Part shown: positions 54,668 through 62,708 of the stretch, in pieces
Numbering within the stretch: the first letter of the stretch is position 1
Layout of the letters: every line of letters begins with the position of its first letter
Source of the DNA: DAOUKH01 sp965261455
GTDB lineage: Bacteria; Chloroflexota; Dehalococcoidia; SHYB01
Direction of reading: 5' to 3'
Assembly (NCBI GenBank): GCA_965261455.1
Contig: OZ253453.1
Span: forward strand, 2,356,001 to 2,420,000
DNA: 64,000 bases
Program-made: the position numbers and the translations under genes
Notes under the pieces: generated by a model
Databases searched by the model: none
Seen by the model: only the letters and a program-made list of their open reading frames with translations
Told to the model about the DNA's origin: nothing

Positions 54668-55910
54668 ATGACAATACTACGGATGAGCAGCAACTGGGTC
54701 GATGGAGACCGGTTCTTCGACCGCGAGGCGGAACTGCAGTTGCTGCGGGAGCGGGTGGAGAACGGTACGCACACGCTGTTGACCGCGCAGCGCCGGATGG
54801 GTAAGACGAGCTTGGTGCGGGAGCTGCTCCGCCAATTGGATGAAGATGGGAAGTTCGCCACGGTCTTCGTGGACTGGGAGGGGGCGATGGACCCTGCGGA
54901 CGCGGTCGCCGAATTGGCTACTCAGGCGCGGTCGCTTCAGGGCGTCCGCAGGCGGATAGCGTCGTGGCTGAGAAACAGTGTTCGGGACGTCCGCGACAAT
55001 GTTGAGGAACTGGGCGTCTCCGAGCTTCGCGTGAGGTTGCGAGCAGGTTTGGACGCCGGCAGTTGGCAACGGATCGGCGATCAGATATTCGAGGTCTTGG
55101 CAGCCAATGATCGACCGGTCGTGCTGGCCATCGACGAGTTGCCCATATTTGGTCAACCGCCTGCTTAAGGGACACGAGTACAGCGTCACCCCTGAACGCC
55201 TGGCGGCTACGGACGCATTCATGGGATGGTTGAGGAAGTGCTGTCAGACCCACCAGGGCAGGATCTGTTTGATCATATCGGGCAGCGTTGGGCTGGAACC
55301 AGTTCTCAGTCAAGCCAGACTCAGCGCCCATGCGAATGTCTATACAACCCTTGACCTGAGGCCCTGGCCCCACGACGTTGCACTGGAATGCCTGGCGGCG
55401 TTAGCTCGGGGGCACGGGACAAGTCTTCCCGATGAGATACGCCGGGAAATGTGTCGCCGACTACGCTGCTGTGTGCCGCATCATGTGCAGCTGTTTTTCC
55501 ACCTCCTCTACGAGCACCTCATCAGAGACCGGCGGAACGAGGCCACCCTGGACGACGTGGAACGCGTGTACCGACGGGACCTTCTCAGCGTGAGGGGCCA
55601 GGCCGGCCTGGTCCACTACGAGGAGCGGCTGCGGATGGTGCTGGGGGACGAAGCGTATACCGAGGCCTTGAGTCTTCTGTCCGAGGCCGTGGTGAACGGC
55701 GGACTGCTGACCTATCGGGTGATCGAACTTTATCGTGACGAGGCTGACCAGACGGGTGATGAGGATAGCCTGGCTACTGTGTTGTACGTCCTGCAGCACG
55801 ACGGGTATCTCGAAGAGAGCGAAGGCGGCTACGCTTTCGTGTCCGGTCTGCTTGAGGACTGGTGGCGTGCCAGGCACGGCCAGAGCTTCACCTCAATAAC
55901 CAATCGATAG
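54668..55910 (+). pseudogene. AAA ATPase (STAND/archaeal-ATPase-like), frameshifted in this sequence
   Basis: The first frame (ATG 54668) has FFDREAELQLLRERV, Walker A RRMGKTSL and Walker B PVVLAIDELPIF, then stops at 55168. The sense continues one base on as VNRLLKGHEYSV and runs to 55910 with sensor-like IISGSVGLEPVL and a winged-helix-like C-terminus ending FVSGLLEDWWRARHG. An extra G near 55147 explains the break: ATATTT-G-GTC. The full product is about 413 residues. Similar ATPases act in regulation and anti-phage systems. The next gene starts 20 bp later. Confidence 0.8.
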
Positions 55911-55930
55911 GTCGGAGTGGGAGGCTCAGC

Positions 55931-58900
55931 GTGGCCGTCGGCACAAAGAAGTACAATCCCGGTTTCCTCAGCGACGATGAGATCGTGGCGTCGTTCTGCG
56001 TCAGGAACGCCGAGTTCGCGTCTCTCCTGGAATCCCTGCACGCCAGCGATGGCAATGCCAATGCGCACTCCCTCGTAGTCGGTCCACGGGGCAGTGGGAA
56101 GACCCACCTGCTGTTGCGGGTGGCCGCAGAGGTGCGTCGCGATGCCCGGCTGTCGGGATTCTACCCCATCGTATTCGCCGAGGAGAGCTATGAGGTGGCG
56201 ACGGTGGGGGAGTTCTGGCTTGAATGCCTGAATCATCTGGCCGAGCAGGCCCCGGAAGTTGAGCGTGCCGATCTAAGACTGTCCTACAACGACCTGCGGA
56301 CCACGGCCGACGACCGCGATCTAGCGGGGCGTTGCCTCGGGACCATTCTGGACTTTGCAGATCGACATGGAAAGCGGCTGCTGCTGCTGGTAGAGAACCT
56401 GAACATGCTCTTCGCCGACATTGCGGACCCCGACGCCGGATGGCGCTTGCGCCACACGCTGCAGACGGAGCCCCGGATATTCCTGCTTGGGAGCGCCACC
56501 AGCCGGTTTGACGAGATTGACCATCCCGACCATGCGCTCTACGACCTCTTCAGGGTGCTGACGTTGCAGGCCTTGGAAACCGAGGAATGTGACACCCTCT
56601 GGTCGGCGCTTTCAGGACAACCTAAGGGAAGTCAGCAAATAAGGCCGCTTCAAATCCTTACCGGAGGGAACCCGCGCCTCATCGCAGTGTTGGCCGGATT
56701 CGACAAGACGTACTCGTTCAAGGACCTCATGGCCAATCTCTTTGAACTAGTTGATGACCACACCGAGTACTTTAGGAGCCATATCGAAGCGCTCCCTCCG
56801 CAAGAGAGACGCGTCTACCTTGCCCTAGCGAGATTGTGGAAACCGGCGACGGCCAAGGAGGTTGCTTCCCAGGCTCGTGTGAACGTCAACAAGTGCAGCG
56901 CCCAGCTTGGCCGGTTGGTGGATCGCGGCGCGGCGCTGATTGAAGACGGAGCCACACGACGACGTACGTACTACGTTGCCGAAAGGATGTACAACATCTA
57001 CTACTTGCTGAGGCGTCCTGGTGCCGAGAGTCATGTGGTGGACGCGTTGGTGCGATTCATGGCGATCTATTACTCTCCTGACGAACTGATGCAAATAGGC
57101 AAGGGGATGGCCGAGGACCTTGATCGAGATGATCCGCGACTTCAGGAAGTCCAGTCCGCAGCGCTTCGTCAATTGCTTGCGCTTCCGGAGTTGGGCGGCC
57201 TGCTCGTCAATCTGTTGACGCAGGATGCGGTCATCGGTGCATTTGGTTCCCTTCAAACACCCGACCTTGTTGAACCCATGGTATACGCACTGATTGCCAA
57301 AGCGAGAACCATGGAAGCCGAGGAGCGTTTGGAGGAGGCACTCGGTTACTGGGAAGAGGCTATCCGTATGGCGGACGAGGTCGGAGGCGGAGACTTGACG
57401 GTTGCCAAGGGCGCAGCGGTGTTGAGCAAGATCGGGTTGCTGAAAAAGCTGGACCGGAACGTCGAAGCGGTCAGAACCGTTGCTGTCAGCTATCTCGCCG
57501 ACGACCAACAGGTGGATGTTGACATGGCGGACGAAATAGTCAGGATGCACTTGGACGTTGATCACGTTGCTGCGCATCCTATTGGAATAGTTTTCCGGGC
57601 CTTCACATTGCTCACGTTCGGAAAGGTCGAGGCGGCCATCATTGAGACCGAGTCCGCCTTGCGGCGTCTCGAGGACGCCACTGACGATAGTGATCGCAAA
57701 GTGCGGGGAATAGCCATCATCATGAAGGGACTACTGGCGGCGACAGTGGGGCGTACTATCGAGAAGACAGATGCCGAGAACTTGCTCTCAGAAATCAGAG
57801 AGCAACGTCTCACCATGCTGCCCACCCAGAGTGTGCAGGTCCTGCTCCAGTACATTTCGACGATTGAACCGGCCGAGGCATTGGCCCTGATCCAACGCGC
57901 CGGTGCGAGCGACCCCCTGCAACCGATCATGGTGGCGTTGCGAAGAGAACTCGGCCAAGACCCACAGGTGTCTCGGGAACTTGATGAAGTATCCAAGGAC
58001 GTGCAAGAGTCCATCATGCAAATGAGAAAAGGTGGTTACACGTTGATTCGGTGGGAAGAGCTTGGGCCACAAAGGTACGAGGACATCGTCTCGGTCTTGG
58101 TCAGTCGACTGCACCCAGACGCCCAGCGGATCGATGGCAAGGGCGGTGATGGTGGTCGGGATGTGCAAATTGTCCGCGGACAAGACAACCGACTCACGGA
58201 CGCTTTCGAGCTGAAGTCGTTCACCGGCCGAATGACGTCTGGTCGGCGAAGGCAGGTGGAGCAATCTCTAAAGCGGGCGGCGATCCTTGACCCGGCGCGA
58301 TGGTCGCTTATCGTGCCTATTGACCCTACTCCTGCGGAAGACCGTTGGTTTCGTCAGCTAGGAAGGATCTACGGTTTCCCAATCGCATGGTTGGGAAGAA
58401 CATGGCTGGACGAAAAGATGTCGGCATTCCCGGACATTCGGAGATATTTCTTGGAAGGGGCGAACGATGAGGTGGTCGGCTTACTTCGGGAACTTCATCA
58501 AGAACAAGCCAGAGTCACCGTTGTTCACGACGCAGTAGCCCGATTACGAACGCTGCGGGAGCGGTTGAATGAGATTGATCCCCATTATCGCTACGAGCTA
58601 TCTACGGGACCCAACGCGGCGGATGCCAGGCCCGCGGACGTTGTCCTCTCTGTCAGCTTCAATGACATGAGAGTTGACGTCTACCCGAAGTACTCAGGGG
58701 CTGTCAAAGATAGACCTATCACCATCAAGGTCGATGTCATCGTTGGGCCGGACGACAGCGTGGTCAAAAACGCGCTGGACTATGGCCTGGAGGCGACAAT
58801 ACCATCTCGCATGATTAGCAGCGTTGTCGTTGATGCGCCGTCTGGCCTCGGCGGGAGTTTCACTGGAGGAGAGATCGACATTCTGTCCACCAGCAGAGTG

Positions 58901-59668
58901 CTAGAAGAGTCGGTAACCCTCGCGCTCGAAGTTATGGATGTCGACAGGCCCCTAGCAAGCTGTCCAGTCCATCTCACTGAAGGCACCAGAGGCGCCAAAG
59001 GATCAATATTTAGCGGGACCGACAGTAGCGGCTGGCTGCAAATTCGACTAACGGCGAACGCAGTGGCTGGCCAATTTGAAGTCCAGTTTCGGCTGGATCC
59101 TAGGCCAGCTCTGCCATCTACTCTAGTACCACTCTTCCGATGGCTAAAAGCATTGCAGCCACCGCATGACCTTAAGATTCGCTGGCCTAGTGGCTTAGAG
59201 ATGCGCAGCAAGGTTCGTACACCGTCTCCAATAGACGAGGGCATCGGCAAAGTCGTTGAGTCCCTCGCCCATTTGCAGGAGGCTAGCGGCAGATACTGGG
59301 AAATGAGTCCATCCCTTATTGGTGAGGAAGGACAGGAGATCGTGACGGCCGCTACCCTGCTAAGGGGAGAAAGTATCGAGCTTACATGGAAATCATTCAA
59401 CCTGAATTTGAACCGGTGGGGGCCGGAGTTGGAGGATCTGTTGAATGGTCGTCCTCAGCAATTCATCTGTGAGCAAGACAGTTGGCTCGAGTTGGAGGGT
59501 GGAACAATTCCCATAGGTCGGATCCGAACTCATGTCGAGTCCGCTCGTCTCGCCGATCCGGGAGCAGTTCAGCGAGCCCTAGAGTCTGGGTTAGTGCCAA
59601 GTTTGCGGCTAATACCGGGAGACAGCGACAGGGCCCAGCGAGTACTGGTGACTCGACCACCACAATAG
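55931..59668 (+). CDS. giant ATPase with internal Mrr-like PD-(D/E)XK nuclease domain
   Basis: A 1245-residue protein in one intact frame. Residues about 20-330 are an AAA/STAND ATPase: Walker A GPRGSGKT (51-58) and Walker B LLLLVENLN (150-158), followed by a winged helix (KEVASQARVNVNKCSAQLGR). Residues 430-690 are helical and TPR-like. Residues 705-790 form a restriction-nuclease domain: RYEDIVSVLVSRL, GGDGGRD (738-744) and ELK (Glu760, Lys762), the Mrr-like catalytic set. The last 400 residues are beta-rich with no family I recognise. GTG 55931 has GGGAGG at 6 nt. It probably works with the ATPase upstream to sense and cut foreign DNA; this is inference. Confidence 0.85.
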   Translation: MAVGTKKYNPGFLSDDEIVASFCVRNAEFASLLESLHASDGNANAHSLVVGPRGSGKTHLLLRVAAEVRRDARLSGFYPIVFAEESYEVATVGEFWLECLNHLAEQAPEVERADLRLSYNDLRTTADDRDLAGRCLGTILDFADRHGKRLLLLVENLNMLFADIADPDAGWRLRHTLQTEPRIFLLGSATSRFDEIDHPDHALYDLFRVLTLQALETEECDTLWSALSGQPKGSQQIRPLQILTGGNPRLIAVLAGFDKTYSFKDLMANLFELVDDHTEYFRSHIEALPPQERRVYLALARLWKPATAKEVASQARVNVNKCSAQLGRLVDRGAALIEDGATRRRTYYVAERMYNIYYLLRRPGAESHVVDALVRFMAIYYSPDELMQIGKGMAEDLDRDDPRLQEVQSAALRQLLALPELGGLLVNLLTQDAVIGAFGSLQTPDLVEPMVYALIAKARTMEAEERLEEALGYWEEAIRMADEVGGGDLTVAKGAAVLSKIGLLKKLDRNVEAVRTVAVSYLADDQQVDVDMADEIVRMHLDVDHVAAHPIGIVFRAFTLLTFGKVEAAIIETESALRRLEDATDDSDRKVRGIAIIMKGLLAATVGRTIEKTDAENLLSEIREQRLTMLPTQSVQVLLQYISTIEPAEALALIQRAGASDPLQPIMVALRRELGQDPQVSRELDEVSKDVQESIMQMRKGGYTLIRWEELGPQRYEDIVSVLVSRLHPDAQRIDGKGGDGGRDVQIVRGQDNRLTDAFELKSFTGRMTSGRRRQVEQSLKRAAILDPARWSLIVPIDPTPAEDRWFRQLGRIYGFPIAWLGRTWLDEKMSAFPDIRRYFLEGANDEVVGLLRELHQEQARVTVVHDAVARLRTLRERLNEIDPHYRYELSTGPNAADARPADVVLSVSFNDMRVDVYPKYSGAVKDRPITIKVDVIVGPDDSVVKNALDYGLEATIPSRMISSVVVDAPSGLGGSFTGGEIDILSTSRVLEESVTLALEVMDVDRPLASCPVHLTEGTRGAKGSIFSGTDSSGWLQIRLTANAVAGQFEVQFRLDPRPALPSTLVPLFRWLKALQPPHDLKIRWPSGLEMRSKVRTPSPIDEGIGKVVESLAHLQEASGRYWEMSPSLIGEEGQEIVTAATLLRGESIELTWKSFNLNLNRWGPELEDLLNGRPQQFICEQDSWLELEGGTIPIGRIRTHVESARLADPGAVQRALESGLVPSLRLIPGDSDRAQRVLVTRPPQ

Positions 59669-59982
59669 CCTTGGCTGGACTGGACCGCCACTATGTGTTG
59701 AGGCTGCGGTGGATCGATTGAACGCGTTCGCCCTCGCGACGGGCCGGCGTTCTAGCCGCCCGTTCCGCCCTTGTCATGATCGCCCAGTAGCAGAATTCGG
59801 CGAGCCCGACAAGGCCAGCCACAGCTCAGGGTTCGCGAGCTTGTTCGTCTGCTGGAGGTGCGCCAGCGATCGTAGTCCCGCCCCCGCTTGCTGGTGACAG
59901 TGTGGCGACAGGAAGGAGTCGCCGCCCTCCGGCCAAGACCTTCGCCATCAGCCCTCAGTCCCACCGCAGCCCCAGGGATTAC
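59669..59982. other. intergenic remnant region
   Basis: This 314-bp stretch holds no gene I can support. Short frames on both strands lack family features. One minus-strand reading contains LAHLQQTNKLANPELWLALS, which looks protein-like but is broken by stops. It is probably debris between the nuclease gene and the integration site. Confidence 0.5.
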
Positions 59983-60036
59983 AGGACCAGGGCAAACCTC
60001 AGCGTAAAGGTTCTTGATTTTGTCCAGTTTGGTGGG
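59983..60036 (+). pseudogene. recombinase C-terminal tail remnant, right copy, fused to tRNA end
   Basis: The frame reads RANLSVKVLDFVQFGG and then continues into the reverse complement of tRNA-Ile. It matches the tail at 54422-54550. This shows that a recombinase gene once ended at the tRNA 3' end. Confidence 0.6.
60007..60036 (+). repeat. 30-bp direct repeat, right copy (att-like)
   Basis: Identical to 54446-54475. Its last seven bases (TGGTGGG) are the complement of the tRNA-Ile CCA end, discriminator and first acceptor bases. Confidence 0.8.
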
Positions 60037-60106
60037 CGATCGTGGACTCGAACCACGGACCCCAGTCTTATCAGGACTGTGCTCTGACCGCCTGAGCTAA
60101 TCGCCC
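60030..60106 (-). tRNA. tRNA-Ile (anticodon GAT), CCA encoded
   Basis: The minus strand folds as a tRNA. The acceptor stem GGGCGAT/ATCGCCC, the D arm TAGCTCAGGCGGTCAGAGC, the anticodon stem CAGTC/GACTG with loop CTGATAA (anticodon GAT), and the T arm CGTGG-TTCGAGT-CCACG all pair. The discriminator A and CCA are encoded (60030-60033). It is the likely integration target of the neighbouring island and is intact. Confidence 0.96.
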
Positions 60107-60215
60107 CAGAGGGAACGGGAGTCTTCGAGTCTAGGACGCCACACCTGTTGGTGTCAAGGAAACACCGCCGGCGTACGGCAGGCGCTGGGCGCTGCCGATT
60201 CCCCCGCGAGCCCCT

Positions 60216-60221
60216 TATACT
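60216..60221 (+). promoter_or_regulatory. possible -10 box of the acyl-CoA dehydrogenase gene
   Basis: TATACT lies 37 nt before the ATG at 60253. The same hexamer lies 37 nt before the ATG at 23993 and further upstream of 6608. No strong -35 hexamer is seen at any of the three. Confidence 0.35.
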
Positions 60222-60252
60222 GTTCGGGCGCGCGCCGCGCGGGAGGCTACGC

Positions 60253-61428
60253 ATGGAGTTCCGTTTCACCCCCGAGGAAGACTCGTTCCGGGCCGAGGTC
60301 CGCGAGTTCATTCACACCGAGACGCCCGAACAGCTCCGCAACAGCGGGGGCGGCGAGAGCAGCTTTTCCACACAGAACTGGCCCCACACCCTGGAGTTCC
60401 GCAGGAAGCTCGGCGCCCGCGGCTGGATCGGCATCTCGTGGCCCAAGGAGTACGGCGGCCTCGGCGAGTCCCTCGTCAAGCAGGCCATCCTCAAGGAAGA
60501 GCTCTCCTACTGGCGCGCCCCCATGCTCGACGCTCAGGCCTACCAGCTCGGCCCCTCGCTCATCGTCCACGGCACCGAGGAGCAGAAGAAGCGCTACCTC
60601 CCCGGCATCGCCTCCGCCGAGGACGTCTGGTGCCAGGGCTTCTCCGAGCCCAACGCCGGCTCCGACCTCGCCTCCCTCCAGACCCGCGCCGAGATCGACG
60701 GCGACGAGTTCGTCATCAACGGCCAGAAGATCTGGACCTCCGGCGCCCACCTCGCCGAGTACATCCACCTCCTCGCCCGCACCGACCCCGAGGCCCCCAA
60801 GCACCGCGGCATCTCCTACTTCCTCTTCTCGATGAAGACGCCCGGCGTCACCGTCAAGCCCATCCGCCAGGCCAACGACGGCGAGGGCTTCAACGAGGTC
60901 TACTTCGACAACGTCCGGATCCCCAAGGACTCCATCTTCGGCGAGCTCAACCGCGGCTGGTACGTCGCCACCACCACCCTCGACTTCGAGCGCTCCAACG
61001 TCGCCGGCGCCGCCGGCGCCCAGCGCAGCCTCGACGACCTCGTCGCCTACTGCACGGAGACCAGCCGCCTCGGCGAGCGTCTGATCGACCGCCCCGACGT
61101 GCGCTACCGCCTCTCCGAGGCCGCCGTCGAGATCCAGGTCGCGCGGATGCTCTCCTACCGCGTCCTCTCCCTACAGGCCAACGGGCAGGTGCCGAACATG
61201 GAAGCCTCGCTGGCCAAGCTCTTCTCCGTCGACGTGTCGGGCAGACTGGCGATCCGCGCCATGGAGATCCTGGGCCTAACCGGGCAACTGTACGGCGGCG
61301 GGCGGCACGCCCCCATGAACGGCCACCGGCTCTCGCACTACCTCTCGACGATGTGCAGCGTCGGCGGCGGGTCGCAGGAGATCCAGCGCAACATCATCGC
61401 CACCCGCGGCCTCGGCCTGCCCCGCTAG
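60253..61428 (+). CDS. acyl-CoA dehydrogenase
   Basis: A 391-residue acyl-CoA dehydrogenase: WCQGFSEPNAGSDLASLQT and NGQKIWTSGAHLAEY in the middle domain, and GGGSQEIQRNIIATRGLGLP at the flavin-binding C-terminus. It oxidises an acyl-CoA with transfer of electrons to ETF. The ATG at 60253 matches the family start MEFRFTPEEDSFRAEV and has GGGAGG upstream. The stop overlaps that of the convergent MFS gene as CTAG. Substrate unknown. Confidence 0.93.
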   Translation: MEFRFTPEEDSFRAEVREFIHTETPEQLRNSGGGESSFSTQNWPHTLEFRRKLGARGWIGISWPKEYGGLGESLVKQAILKEELSYWRAPMLDAQAYQLGPSLIVHGTEEQKKRYLPGIASAEDVWCQGFSEPNAGSDLASLQTRAEIDGDEFVINGQKIWTSGAHLAEYIHLLARTDPEAPKHRGISYFLFSMKTPGVTVKPIRQANDGEGFNEVYFDNVRIPKDSIFGELNRGWYVATTTLDFERSNVAGAAGAQRSLDDLVAYCTETSRLGERLIDRPDVRYRLSEAAVEIQVARMLSYRVLSLQANGQVPNMEASLAKLFSVDVSGRLAIRAMEILGLTGQLYGGGRHAPMNGHRLSHYLSTMCSVGGGSQEIQRNIIATRGLGLPR

Positions 61429-62693
61429 CCGTCGCCGGTACCGGTGACGGACGGCGCGCTCTCACCCGGCGCGCGGATCGGCGCCGCACGGACCCACAGC
61501 CACACTCCGACTTGCGTCGCGGCGGCCACCGCGCCGACGGCCACGAGCGCCGTCTGCGGCCCGACGACTTCGGCAAGCCCTCCCAGGATGAGCTGCCCGA
61601 AGGGGGCGACGCCCCAGATGATGGTCCGAAAGGCGAAGACCCGCCCCGAAATCTCCCTCGGCGAGAGCAACTGCACCGTCGCCATATTCAGCGCCAGAAA
61701 GATCGACTGCGTCATCCCCACCACGACAATGATGCCGAGCGAGAGCGCAAACGTGTCCGACTGCGCGAACAGGATCAGCACCAGTCCTTGCACCACGCCC
61801 GCGCCGATCATGACCCCCGGCCGCGGGCGCGAGACATTCAGCGCCGCCAGCAGCAGCGACGCCGCCAGACCGCCGATTCCGGCACTGGTGAACAGCAGCC
61901 CAAGCTCCGCGCCGCCGACCTCCAGCACGTCGCGCTGAAATATGGGGAGCAGCGCCATGTACGCCGTGGCGAACACGGTAAACAGGGCGGCGGATGAGAT
62001 GACCACCGTCAGGCTGTGCGAGTTCCGTATGTAGCGCAGGCCCTCCAGGAACGCCTCCCGCGCCGACGCCGTCGCGTCGCCCGCGGGCGGACGCGGCGAG
62101 AGCCGCACCGCGGTCAGCAATGCGAGCGCCGAGAAGCCGAGGGCCGTGAAGAAGGCCGCCTCGACGCCGCCCCCTTCCAAGATGAATCCCGCAGCTCCGG
62201 GCGCGGTCGCCATCATGCCGTTGAGCACAACCGTGAAATGCACCACCGCGTTCGTGACCGCGGGCCGCGGGACCAGATCGGCGATCATCGCCTGCCGCAC
62301 CGGCAGCGTGCCCCCCGTCACCGCGCCGCCTAACAGCGAGAAGACCATCAACAGCACGATCGTCATGCCGCCAAATGCCAGAACGACGGCCGTGGCCAGC
62401 ACCAAGACGATGTTGAACACCTCCGCGGCCACCAGGATCTTCCGCCGGTCGATCCGGTCCGCCAGCGTCCCGCCCACCAGCGGCAGCACCAGAATCGGGA
62501 GCGACCAGAGGGCGAAGCTCAGCGTCACCAGGAACGGCGACTGTGTCAGGTCCTGCGCCAGGTAGGCCCGCCCCAACTGCTGGATGTGGACCGAGGCGAA
62601 GGTCATCACCGCGGTCAGCCAGAACCAGCGGTAGCCGCGGTAGTGGAAGGCCTGCAGGCCCCGGATCGGCTCTCGCGCTCGTGTGGGCGGCAT
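61425..62693 (-). CDS. MFS transporter (MFS_3/enterobactin-exporter-like)
   Basis: A 422-residue permease with about twelve membrane segments. The N-terminus FHYRGYRWFWLTAVMTFAS and the loop motif GGTLADRIDRRKIL (motif A) place it in the MFS_3 group, which includes siderophore and drug exporters. The other loop LSPRPPAGDATASAREAF separates the two halves. The substrate cannot be inferred. The histidine kinase gene lies 15 bp upstream on the same strand, so cotranscription is possible. Confidence 0.88.
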   Translation of the reverse strand: MPPTRAREPIRGLQAFHYRGYRWFWLTAVMTFASVHIQQLGRAYLAQDLTQSPFLVTLSFALWSLPILVLPLVGGTLADRIDRRKILVAAEVFNIVLVLATAVVLAFGGMTIVLLMVFSLLGGAVTGGTLPVRQAMIADLVPRPAVTNAVVHFTVVLNGMMATAPGAAGFILEGGGVEAAFFTALGFSALALLTAVRLSPRPPAGDATASAREAFLEGLRYIRNSHSLTVVISSAALFTVFATAYMALLPIFQRDVLEVGGAELGLLFTSAGIGGLAASLLLAALNVSRPRPGVMIGAGVVQGLVLILFAQSDTFALSLGIIVVVGMTQSIFLALNMATVQLLSPREISGRVFAFRTIIWGVAPFGQLILGGLAEVVGPQTALVAVGAVAAATQVGVWLWVRAAPIRAPGESAPSVTGTGDG

Positions 62694-62708
62694 GCGAAAG
62701 GCCGGGGG

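Noticed and set aside
59709..59964. Short frames on both strands between the nuclease gene and the tRNA
   Set aside because: No recognisable domain or ribosome binding site; composition is like degraded sequence.
60037..60087. Peptide RSWTRTTDPSLIRTVL as part of a protein
   Set aside because: It is the translation of the tRNA-Ile complement, a known annotation artefact.
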